Part shown: piece after piece, positions 1 to 5,916 of the stretch
Layout of the letters: every line of letters begins with the position of its first letter
Position numbering within the stretch: position 1 is the first letter of the stretch
Assembly: GCA_964566545.1 (NCBI GenBank)
Contig: CAZMIX010000061.1
Coordinates: 1-14,012, forward strand
Length of the DNA: 14,012 nucleotides
From: JAEYFP01 sp964566545
GTDB lineage: Bacteria > Bacillota > Clostridia > Lachnospirales > Lachnospiraceae
Direction of reading: 5' to 3'
Translations under genes and position numbers: made by a program
Notes under the pieces: generated by a model
What the model was told of the DNA's origin: nothing
Database searches by the model: none
The model's input: the letters and a program-made list of their open reading frames with translations, nothing else

Positions 1-890
1 GCCTTAGAAAGACGAAAACGGATAAAGTTGATGCCCATACGATTGCTACAATGCTTATGTCTGATGTGAACTTGAAGTCCTACTCAGACACATCTTATCA
101 CAATGAGGAACTTAAGTCACTAACCCGTTATCGTTTTGATAAAGTAAAAGAACGGGCAAAACTAAAATCCTCTATTTCTCGTCTTGTCACAATTCTTTTC
201 CCTGAGTTAGAGAAACTTGTTCCAACACTTCATATGGCATCTGTTTATGCCCTTTTAGCTGAATTTCCAAGTGCAACAGATATCGCATCTGCTCATTTAA
301 CCCGTTTAGCTAATCTCCTGGCCACAGCCTCTAAAGGACATTATGGTAAAGATACCGCCATGCTATTTCGCGAAGCCGCAAGATCATCCATTGGCTCCAA
401 TATGCCAGCCAAATCCTTAGAATTGAAGCACACCCTACGATTAATTCAAGAATTAGATTCTGAGATTAATGATATCGAAACAGAAATTAAAATCATTATG
501 GATGAAATCAATTCACCAATTCTCAGTATTCCCGGTATCAACTATCGAATGGGTGCTATGATTATAGCCGAGGTGGGCGATTTTAGTCGTTTCGATTCTC
601 CAGACAAGATTCTTGCATATGCCGGATTGTCACCGTCTACTTATCAATCTGGACAGTTGGATTCTTCGTATTCCCATATGGAGAAACGTGGCTCACGGTA
701 TCTTCGTTTTGCCTTATTTAATGCTACAAAGTATGTTTGCCATTGGGATCCAACGTTTTCCGCTTATTTAGCAAAGAAACGTTCTGAAGGCAAACATTAT
801 AATGTTGCCATATCACATGCTACAAAGAAACTTGTCAGAGTGATTTACCAGCTTGAAAAAACAGGCAATACATACATCAAAGCAGCTTAG
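1..890 (+). CDS. IS110-family transposase, 5' end cut by the window edge
   Basis: Transposase of an IS110-type insertion sequence. These enzymes combine an N-terminal RuvC-like DEDD domain with a C-terminal Transposase_20 domain carrying a catalytic serine, and are guided by a bridge RNA from the element's noncoding end. The reading frame is open from base 3 and has no start codon in the window. The first residues include KTDKVDA (bases 15-35), the family motif holding the last two Asp of the DEDD set. Counting from the Met at base 51, a helical region with long charged stretches covers about residues 20-155. The Transposase_20 part follows at about 157-245, with PGINYRMGA, AGLSPSTYQSG and EKRGSRYLR. 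The Ser in YQSG (bases 648-650) matches the catalytic serine position. The frame ends intact at TAG 888-890. The N-terminal third (first Asp and Glu of DEDD) lies outside the window, so intactness cannot be judged. The gene is AT-richer than its neighbours and faces araD, which fits a mobile insert. Confidence 0.93.
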   Translation, partial: LRKTKTDKVDAHTIATMLMSDVNLKSYSDTSYHNEELKSLTRYRFDKVKERAKLKSSISRLVTILFPELEKLVPTLHMASVYALLAEFPSATDIASAHLTRLANLLATASKGHYGKDTAMLFREAARSSIGSNMPAKSLELKHTLRLIQELDSEINDIETEIKIIMDEINSPILSIPGINYRMGAMIIAEVGDFSRFDSPDKILAYAGLSPSTYQSGQLDSSYSHMEKRGSRYLRFALFNATKYVCHWDPTFSAYLAKKRSEGKHYNVAISHATKKLVRVIYQLEKTGNTYIKAA

Positions 891-1040
891 TTTTTATAAA
901 TAAATATCTCCTTTTTGAGCACCTATTTAGATGCTCTAATTGTCATGCAGTTTTCAATGTTCAAATATATCTGAAATGCACTTCTGCAATTCATTCAAAA
1001 ATATCACTTTTAGACTTGACTTTTAATAGTTAGTCTTTCT
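1..1040 (+). mobile_element. 3' part of an IS110-family insertion sequence (right boundary uncertain)
   Basis: The transposase gene plus an AT-rich noncoding tail. The tail (891 to about 1040) holds short inverted repeats: GAGCA/TGCTC at 917-921 and 932-936, TGCAG/CTGCA at 946-950 and 984-988, and AGACT/AGTCT at 1012-1016 and 1032-1036. Base composition changes near 1040-1045, where the sequence becomes GC-richer and repetitive, so the end is placed there tentatively. IS110 elements usually lack clear terminal inverted repeats and target duplications, so the end cannot be fixed without the left end or an empty site. In the IS1111 subgroup the bridge RNA is encoded in the 3' noncoding end; in the IS110 subgroup it lies in the 5' end. 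Which applies here cannot be decided from the window. Confidence 0.6.
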
Positions 1041-1044
1041 TTAT

Positions 1045-1113
1045 AGCTCGTAAACACCTCGCCAAGTTCCTTCGAACAACCTTCGCACTAAGCTCGATAA
1101 TACCTCGCTAAGT
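1045..1113. repeat. Two 23-bp imperfect direct repeats between the insertion sequence and araD
   Basis: Copy 1 is at 1045-1067 and copy 2 at 1091-1113, with a 46-base period. Both begin AGCTCG and share ACCTCGC(C/T)AAGT. By eye 19 of 23 positions match. Copy 2 ends four bases before the araD stop codon (1117-1119). They sit between the AT-rich transposon tail and araD. They could be the transposon's terminal sequence, a target-site feature, or a remnant of earlier insertion. Confidence 0.5.
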
Positions 1114-1115
1114 GC
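1085..1115 (-). other. Hairpin just past the araD stop codon
   Basis: On the minus strand, two bases after the araD TAG, the arms GCACTTAGC and GCTTAGTGC (plus-strand 1107-1115 and 1085-1093) can pair at 8 of 9 positions around a 13-base loop. No T-run follows in the direction of araD transcription, so it is not a standard intrinsic terminator. It may protect the mRNA 3' end or be a by-product of the direct repeats that it overlaps. Confidence 0.35.
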
Positions 1116-1116
1116 T

Positions 1117-1806
1117 CTAGGTTTGTCCATAATAGGCGTTGGCGCCGTGTTTTCTGTTGTAGTGCTTGTCTTGCAGTACCTGCGGGGCGGGCTGTACCTG
1201 ATTGTTGATCAGCTCCGTGCGGTATGCCATTTTAGCGACCTCTTCTAATACGACTGCGTTATGCACGGCCTCCTTCGCGTCCTTGCCCCAGGAAAACGGT
1301 CCATGGTTGGCGCACAGCACTGCCGGAACCGCCATAACATCCTTTTCCTTGAAGGTTTCGATAATGAGCAGGCCCGTATTCTTTTCATATTCCGTATTGA
1401 TTTCTTCCGCGGTGAGGCTTCTTGCGCACGGAATTTCTCCGTACATATAATCCGCATGAGTCGTCCCGTAGCACGGAATCCCTCTTCCTGCCTGCGCCCA
1501 TGAGGTCGCATAGGAGGAATGCGTATGAACGATGCCGCCGATTTGCGGAAAAGCCTTATACAGCTCCAAATGTGTCGCCGTATCCGAAGACGGTTTATAT
1601 TTGCCGTCTACGACGTTTCCTTCCAAATCCACAACAACCATATCCTCCGGCTGTAATTCCTCATACTCTACGCCGCTCGGCTTAATGACGAAAAGACCCT
1701 TTTCCCGGTCGATTCCGCTGACATTTCCCCATGTGAACGTTACAAGTCCGTGCTTGGGGAGCGCCATGTTCGCCTCATATACCTGCTGCTTTAAATGCTT
1801 AAGCAT
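1117..1806 (-). CDS. araD: L-ribulose-5-phosphate 4-epimerase
   Basis: Converts L-ribulose 5-phosphate to D-xylulose 5-phosphate, the last step of bacterial L-arabinose use, in the cytoplasm. It belongs to the zinc-dependent class II aldolase/epimerase family. The 229-residue length matches E. coli AraD (231). Visible features are the phosphate-binding segment TWGNVSG (25-31) with PSG at 43-45, Asp75 in PSSDTATH, the zinc ligands His94 and His96 in VHTHSSYAT, Asp119 in THADY, His168 in CANHGP, and a Tyr near the C-terminus (AYYG, 225-226). These are the positions expected for metal binding and catalysis. The start is ATG 1804-1806, preceded by AGGTG seven bases upstream. It lies 184 bases downstream of araA on the same strand, across a strongly structured gap. 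The C-terminus is complete, so the nearby transposon did not disrupt it. UlaF/SgbE-type epimerases acting on the same substrate are the alternative, but the araA and araR neighbours favour AraD. Confidence 0.95.
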   Translation of the reverse strand: MLKHLKQQVYEANMALPKHGLVTFTWGNVSGIDREKGLFVIKPSGVEYEELQPEDMVVVDLEGNVVDGKYKPSSDTATHLELYKAFPQIGGIVHTHSSYATSWAQAGRGIPCYGTTHADYMYGEIPCARSLTAEEINTEYEKNTGLLIIETFKEKDVMAVPAVLCANHGPFSWGKDAKEAVHNAVVLEEVAKMAYRTELINNQVQPAPQVLQDKHYNRKHGANAYYGQT

Positions 1807-1990
1807 ACTCCTTCACCTCTTTCATCGATGTCTAATGAATTGCTGCGTAACTCATTAGATACGCACTTCTCTTCATGATACTATGCGCACTCCACTTCGT
1901 TCCGGTATGATATAATGTCTGGCGACATTATATCATACCCTCCCGAGTGTTTCAATGATTAGTTTAATGATCGAACTAAGTGCGTCCCGT
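1807..1990 (-). other. Structured araA-araD intergenic region
   Basis: This 184-base gap contains no open frame that I would call. It holds an inverted repeat TCTAATGA/TCATTAGA (1831-1838 and 1852-1859). An overlapping alternative pair, TGCGTA/TACGCA (1844-1849 and 1860-1865), cannot form at the same time. A long-range pair ACGCACTT/AAGTGCGT (1861-1868 and 1978-1985) encloses a perfect 16-bp palindrome (annotated separately). The araD ribosome binding site lies at the left end of the gap, just upstream of base 1806. Because araA is read first, the whole gap would be part of an araA-araD mRNA. Possible roles are an mRNA processing or stability element, control of araD expression, or a small palindromic repeat element. 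Confidence 0.5.
1904..1939. repeat. Perfect 16-bp inverted repeat between araA and araD
   Basis: The arms are 1904-1919 (GGTATGATATAATGTC) and 1924-1939, exact reverse complements around a 4-base loop TGGC. Outer segments CACTC (1888-1892) and GAGTG (1945-1949) could extend pairing past an uneven internal loop. There is no T-run on either strand after the stem, so it is not a typical intrinsic terminator. Confidence 0.85.
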
Positions 1991-3487
1991 TTATTTGAAT
2001 GCAATTTCGTTCCATCTGAGCTCATTTTTAAGATTCTTGATCGTCGTGTCTTTGTCAATGACAACGCTTTCAATTCCCATTACGGCAGCCCAATCGACCA
2101 TCTGCTCGGTCGTAAGGTCGTAGGAAAATGCAGTATGGTGTGCGCCGCCGGCAAGGATCCAAGCCTGCGCTCCTACCGTAAGGTTCGGCTGCGGTGTCCA
2201 GAATGCGGTAGCAACCGGGAGCTTTGGCATCGGCTTTTCCGCCTTCTTGCAATCCACTTCGTTGATGATGAGGCGGAAGCGGTTGCCCAGATCGATGAGA
2301 GAGGTCGCGATCGCCGATCCTGTCTTAGAGGTAAATACCAGTCTTGCCGGAGACTCCCTGTCACCCATCGACAGAGGATTTACCCGAATGCTGACCTGTC
2401 CGTCCGCTATGGATGGGCAAACCTCAAGCATATGGGCTTGCAAGATGCCTTCCTTACCAGGAACAAAATTGTAGGTATAATCCTCCATAAAGGACGTTCC
2501 CTTCGCATCACTCTTTCCGGATGCCATGATTTTCATGAGGCGTACCATTGCCGCCGTTTTCCAATCGCCCTCGCCGCCGAAGCCATAACCCTTTTCCATC
2601 AGCCTCTGAATAGCGAGACCCGGAAGCTGCTGCAGTCTTCCTAAATCTCCGAAGTGGGTAACGATCGCCTGATAGTTCTTTTCCTCCAAAAACTTCTCAA
2701 AGCCGATTTCGATCCCGGCCTGAACCGACACATGGCGTTCAAATTCTGCAACGTCCCGTCCGTCAAGCAGGATTTCATATTTGTCGTAATATTCCTCCAC
2801 GAGCGCCTTGATTTCGTTCTGCGGAACGGCTGCGACATATTCTTCAATTTCATTGACCGGATATGCATCGATTTCCCAGCCAAATTTAATCTGTGCCTCT
2901 ACCTTGTCACCTTCCGTTACGGCAACATTCCGCATGTTGTCCGCGATCCGGCATACTCTGATATGGGAGGATTCCGCAAGGCCGATCGCCGTCCGCATCC
3001 AGCCTGCCAACGCTTCCTTTACCGCGTCGGTATCCCAATGGCCGACAATGATCTTTCTTTCGATTCCCATGCGCGTCACGATATGGCCGTATTCCCTGTC
3101 GCCATGTGCGGACTGGTTTTCATTCATAAAATCCATGTCGATCGTATCATAAGGAATTTCTTGATTGAACTGCGTGTGTAAATGGCAAAGGGGCTTTCTG
3201 TATTCCTGCAGACCGAGGATCCATGATTTCGCCGGCGAGAACGTATGCATCCACGTGATGACACCCGCACACTCCTCGTCCGCATTCGCTTCGTTAAACG
3301 TCTTTCTGATCAGCTCATTGGTAATAAGAGTCGGCTTCCAGACAAGCTCAAAGGGCAGCGCGCCCGACTTGTTCAACTCGTCAACAATGATTTGGGAATG
3401 CTGTGCGACTCTCGTTAAGCATTCCTCTCCATATAAATCCTGTGAACCCGTGCAAAACCAAAACTTGTAATTTTTTCCTGTCTTCAT
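1991..3487 (-). CDS. araA: L-arabinose isomerase
   Basis: Interconverts L-arabinose and L-ribulose, the first step of the pathway, in the cytoplasm; a manganese-dependent, oligomeric enzyme. The product is 498 residues (E. coli AraA: 500). It opens with FWFCTGSQDLYG (9-20), the family's N-terminal signature. Candidate metal and catalytic residues are Glu306 in GFGGEGDWK, Glu335 in SFMEDY, His352 in AHMLEV and His450 or 451 in GGAHHT. The frame stays open 34 codons further upstream (to 3589), but that extension runs through the promoter region and resembles no AraA. The ATG at 3485-3487 has AGGAGG (3494-3499) six bases upstream and gives the family start. It follows araR with a 132-base gap holding a promoter, an operator-like inverted repeat and leader structure, so it probably begins its own repressible transcript that continues into araD. 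Confidence 0.97.
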   Translation of the reverse strand: MKTGKNYKFWFCTGSQDLYGEECLTRVAQHSQIIVDELNKSGALPFELVWKPTLITNELIRKTFNEANADEECAGVITWMHTFSPAKSWILGLQEYRKPLCHLHTQFNQEIPYDTIDMDFMNENQSAHGDREYGHIVTRMGIERKIIVGHWDTDAVKEALAGWMRTAIGLAESSHIRVCRIADNMRNVAVTEGDKVEAQIKFGWEIDAYPVNEIEEYVAAVPQNEIKALVEEYYDKYEILLDGRDVAEFERHVSVQAGIEIGFEKFLEEKNYQAIVTHFGDLGRLQQLPGLAIQRLMEKGYGFGGEGDWKTAAMVRLMKIMASGKSDAKGTSFMEDYTYNFVPGKEGILQAHMLEVCPSIADGQVSIRVNPLSMGDRESPARLVFTSKTGSAIATSLIDLGNRFRLIINEVDCKKAEKPMPKLPVATAFWTPQPNLTVGAQAWILAGGAHHTAFSYDLTTEQMVDWAAVMGIESVVIDKDTTIKNLKNELRWNEIAFK

Positions 3488-3498
3488 GATGATCCTCC

Positions 3499-3565
3499 TA
3501 TACTGATTATCGTTACGGCTGATTGCCATCCGATGGCACAGCCTCTTGCTTACAAGATCAGTATA
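3499..3565 (-). other. Possible structured leader (three-way junction) upstream of araA
   Basis: On the minus strand three nested helices can be drawn. The outer helix is TATACTGAT/ATCAGTATA (plus 3557-3565 and 3499-3507), 9 bp and perfect. Inside lie a small hairpin CTTG-TAAG-CAAG (3545-3556) and a larger one at 3517-3543, in which GGCTG/CAGCC continues into TGCCATC/GATGGCA with a 2-base bulge. The right arm of the outer helix abuts the AGGAGG ribosome binding site. The left arm overlaps the proposed -10 box, so only a transcript entering from araR, or from another promoter further upstream, would contain the full structure. Transcripts from the proposed promoter would keep the 3517-3543 hairpin. 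Confidence 0.4.
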
Positions 3566-3592
3566 AAACTTGTATGGTTTTATGTACAAGTT
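3560..3592 (-). promoter_or_regulatory. araA promoter with overlapping operator-like inverted repeat (probable AraR site)
   Basis: On the minus strand, TTGTAC (plus 3584-3589) and TATACT (3560-3565) form a good -35/-10 pair with an 18-base spacer. An inverted repeat AACTTGTA/TACAAGTT (3567-3574 and 3585-3592, 8-bp arms, 10-base spacer) covers the -35 box and most of the spacer. The half-site resembles the TTGTAC core of Firmicutes AraR operators, though those are usually a compact 16-bp palindrome. A bound repressor here would block RNA polymerase. The gene for a matching GntR-type regulator lies immediately upstream, so AraR control with relief by L-arabinose is a reasonable inference. Confidence 0.65.
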
Positions 3593-3619
3593 GTTTTTTC
3601 CACTAAGTAGTTGAATTTT

Positions 3620-4741
3620 TTATGATTTTTCCACAAACTTGTCCGATTTTCTCCCCATACACGACTCGCGGATAATCAGTTCCGGCTTCACGACCCGCTC
3701 CACCCGGCTGTCGCTGTCCTTCACGCCGTTTATTTTTTCAAGCAGCAGCTTCGCAACCATCTCCCCGAGCCGTTCCTTCGGATGTGCGATCGTCGTGAGC
3801 TTTACCGGACCGTTTTCCGCGATAAAGGAGTTGTCGTAACCTGTGACCGAAATATCCTGCGGAACCTGAAGTCCGTCTGCCTCCAGCACCTGAATGACCT
3901 CTAGCGCCGTCTGGTCATTGTAGCACACAATCGCATCCATCGGTTTTTTTTCATCGATAAATTGCCTGACCATACCGGCCGGCTTCTTTCCCCGGTCTTC
4001 CGTATGGAACAAAATGACGTCGTCAGGATCATACGAAAGTCCGGCCTCCCCGATCGCTTTGATATACCCCTTGTGGCGCGCGACCCCCTGCCCGTCATCA
4101 ATTTTAAAAATGCCGACGATGTTCCGGTGTCCGAGCCGGATCAAATATTTTGTCAGCAGATAGCTGCCCTCCACATCGTCCATGACGATATTGGGTTTCT
4201 CCTTCATCTGCGGATAGGTGCCCTGCAAAAAAACATAAGGGATTCCCATCCGGTCAAGTTGCTCGTACTGGTGCATATGCCTGCAGAAAATTTCGCTTTT
4301 GCTGGGCTCGATGATCAATCCATCGATATTTTTTGTCATGATATCCTCAAGCGCCTTCGCCTCATTCTTCTGGCTGTTTCCCGTATTTTTCAGAATGATG
4401 CTGTAGCCCTCCTTCGTCAGGACATTATCGATCCCCTGAATCAGCCGCGGAAAAATATAATCGGAAATATACGTCGTCACGACCGCAATATTATGCGAGC
4501 TTTCCCTATGTCGGAAGCGCTCGGTGCAATAAGTCCCCTTCCCGTGCACTGCCTCCGCATAGCCCTCCCCTTCCAAGATGGAAAGCGCCTTGCGCACCGT
4601 ATGCCGGCTCACATCAAATTCCTTCACAAGCTCATTTTCCGATGGAAGCTTGTCGCCAGCTTTTATTTTTCCGCTTATCATCTGCCTGCGCAGATGCTCC
4701 ATCACGATATAATATTTGGACTTTCCTTTATCGTCCGGCAT
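3620..4741 (-). CDS. araR: AraR-type arabinose repressor (GntR helix-turn-helix fused to a LacI-type sensor)
   Basis: Transcriptional repressor of arabinose genes. The 373-residue product has a GntR winged helix-turn-helix at about 8-75, with KLPSENELVKEF and the recognition helix DVSRHTVRKAL (43-53), ending in GKGTYC. It is followed by a periplasmic-binding-protein-like effector domain of the LacI/GalR type at about 82-360 (IAVVTTYISDYIFPRLIQG, CYNDQTALEVI, VTGYDNS). This fusion defines the AraR group, and the length is close to B. subtilis AraR. The start is ATG 4739-4741, with GAGGTGA at 4746-4752 as ribosome binding site. It lies 47 bases downstream of the MglB-like gene with no visible terminator between them, so it may share the upstream transcript. 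An operator-like repeat lies between it and araA. L-arabinose as effector is inferred from the family and context; another GntR/LacI hybrid with a different sugar ligand is the main alternative. Confidence 0.88.
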   Translation of the reverse strand: MPDDKGKSKYYIVMEHLRRQMISGKIKAGDKLPSENELVKEFDVSRHTVRKALSILEGEGYAEAVHGKGTYCTERFRHRESSHNIAVVTTYISDYIFPRLIQGIDNVLTKEGYSIILKNTGNSQKNEAKALEDIMTKNIDGLIIEPSKSEIFCRHMHQYEQLDRMGIPYVFLQGTYPQMKEKPNIVMDDVEGSYLLTKYLIRLGHRNIVGIFKIDDGQGVARHKGYIKAIGEAGLSYDPDDVILFHTEDRGKKPAGMVRQFIDEKKPMDAIVCYNDQTALEVIQVLEADGLQVPQDISVTGYDNSFIAENGPVKLTTIAHPKERLGEMVAKLLLEKINGVKDSDSRVERVVKPELIIRESCMGRKSDKFVEKS

Positions 4742-4788
4742 ATGCTCACCTCAAACCGTTATTTTGTATTCTGCCTGTAAAGCCTGAG

Positions 4789-5865
4789 TTACTGCGCCGT
4801 GTTACGGATATAGCCCTGCACATTATCATAATTGATAATGCGGTAAGGCAGATACCCGTATTTCCCCTCATCCAGCCCGATTTCCTCCGGCACTTTCCCG
4901 TCCATCGCAAGCCCGTAGGCAAGCTTCATGATCATATCGGCCTGTCCCGCCGCATCGTTATAAACGGTTCCTTCCATTTTCTTTGTCTTAATCATTTCCA
5001 GCGCATTTTTTGTACCATTGATACCGACGATCAGCGGCCAATGCTCCATGCCCGCCGCATCGAGCGCGTCGATTGCGCCAAGCGCCATATCGTCGTCGTT
5101 CGCGATAATCATTTCAATCTGCCATGGATATTTTTCGAGCAGTGCGCTCATTTTTGTCGCAGCCTGCGCCCTGTTCCAGTTGGCGATTTCATCGCCAAGC
5201 TTTTCAACCGAGTAGCCCGCCCTCTTAATCTCCTCGATCGATACCTGCGTACGCACGAGCGCATCCTGATGTCCGGTCTCTCCTTCGAGCATGACATATT
5301 GGATCGTGCCATCCTGATTGATATCGGTCTCATTAAAAGTTTGCTCGTCGCTCAGCGCATCGGTCACCACCTTCGCCTGCAAATGCCCAGACTGCTCCGC
5401 GACCGCTCCCACATAATAGAGCTTGTCCCAGCGCTCCAAATCCTCTTTTACAAGCTCCCTGTTAAAAAATACGACAGGAATGTCCGCGTTCTTTACCTTG
5501 TCGATGATCACCGTCGCGTCCGTCCGGTCCACGAGGTTTACACAAATAACGTCACAGCTCTTATCGATGAATTTCTCGACCTGATCGTTTTGTGTGAGCT
5601 GGCTGCCCTTTGCGCTTACAACCTCAAGTGAGATCGTGATACCCGTCTCGTTTTCTTTTTCCTTGCCCCATTCGTTCAGGCTTTGCACCACATCGGAGAG
5701 GAACGTATCATATTCATCATAAATACTGATGCCGATTTTGATGCTTTGCGGCTTTTTATCTTCACTGCGCAAAAGCACCTCTTTATAGGAACATGCCGTC
5801 AAAGAAAGCGGCAACACGCAAATCAAAAAAAATAATAATTTACTATTTTTATTCAATCGTTTCAT
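4789..5865 (-). CDS. MglB-like galactose/glucose-type sugar-binding lipoprotein
   Basis: Extracellular substrate-binding protein, 358 residues from the chosen start. Residues 1-25 form a lipoprotein signal ending in LTAC (lipobox, Cys25), so the mature protein should be anchored to the outer face of the membrane. The rest follows E. coli MglB: IYDEYDTF near the N-terminus, VNLVDRTDA, VVFFNRE, the EF-hand-like calcium loop DINQDGTIQ (181-189) with GETGHQDALVRT after it, a Trp in ANWNRAQA, IANDDDMALGA, GINGT and YNDAAGQA. Most MglB sugar contacts appear kept, but the Asp of MglB's FGVDA segment is Asn in GINGT. The frame extends 13 codons upstream (to 5904), but the Met at 5865 starts the signal peptide and has GAGGG upstream at slightly long spacing. 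It lies 51 bases after the anchored binding protein. It may feed the transporter or act in sensing; the specific sugar is not certain. Confidence 0.87.
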   Translation of the reverse strand: MKRLNKNSKLLFFLICVLPLSLTACSYKEVLLRSEDKKPQSIKIGISIYDEYDTFLSDVVQSLNEWGKEKENETGITISLEVVSAKGSQLTQNDQVEKFIDKSCDVICVNLVDRTDATVIIDKVKNADIPVVFFNRELVKEDLERWDKLYYVGAVAEQSGHLQAKVVTDALSDEQTFNETDINQDGTIQYVMLEGETGHQDALVRTQVSIEEIKRAGYSVEKLGDEIANWNRAQAATKMSALLEKYPWQIEMIIANDDDMALGAIDALDAAGMEHWPLIVGINGTKNALEMIKTKKMEGTVYNDAAGQADMIMKLAYGLAMDGKVPEEIGLDEGKYGYLPYRIINYDNVQGYIRNTAQ

Positions 5866-5916
5866 ATTTTGTAATCCCTCACATTCCGCTAAAGACACAT
5901 GCAACTTTGAAAACCG

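Noticed and set aside
1012..1040. Terminator for the transposase gene (AGACT/AGTCT stem followed by TTCTTT)
   Set aside because: The stem is only 5 bp with mismatches inside and the T-run is interrupted, so the support is too weak for a terminator call.
1904..1939. Intrinsic terminator after araA
   Set aside because: The stem is perfect, but no T-run follows on either strand and the stem is AT-rich; annotated as an inverted repeat only.
1955..2644. Plus-strand open frame of 229 codons opposite araA
   Set aside because: It lies antisense to the araA C-terminal half, which has clear homology and catalytic residues; no domain or ribosome binding site supports the antisense frame.
3488..3530. 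Catabolite-response (cre) site in the araA leader near CGTAACGATAATCA
   Set aside because: The match to the cre consensus fails because the base between AA and CG is missing; no better cre site was found between araR and araA.
3488..3589. N-terminal extension of araA by 34 codons
   Set aside because: The extension crosses the promoter and operator-like repeat, is unlike AraA N-termini, and the internal ATG at 3487 has an ideal AGGAGG.
3962..4780. Plus-strand open frame of 272 codons opposite araR
   Set aside because: It is antisense to the araR coding sequence with no recognisable protein family.
4642..5631. Plus-strand open frame of 329 codons opposite araR and the MglB-like gene
   Set aside because: It runs antisense across two well-supported genes and their gap, has no recognisable domain, and its translation has the composition of reverse-strand noise.
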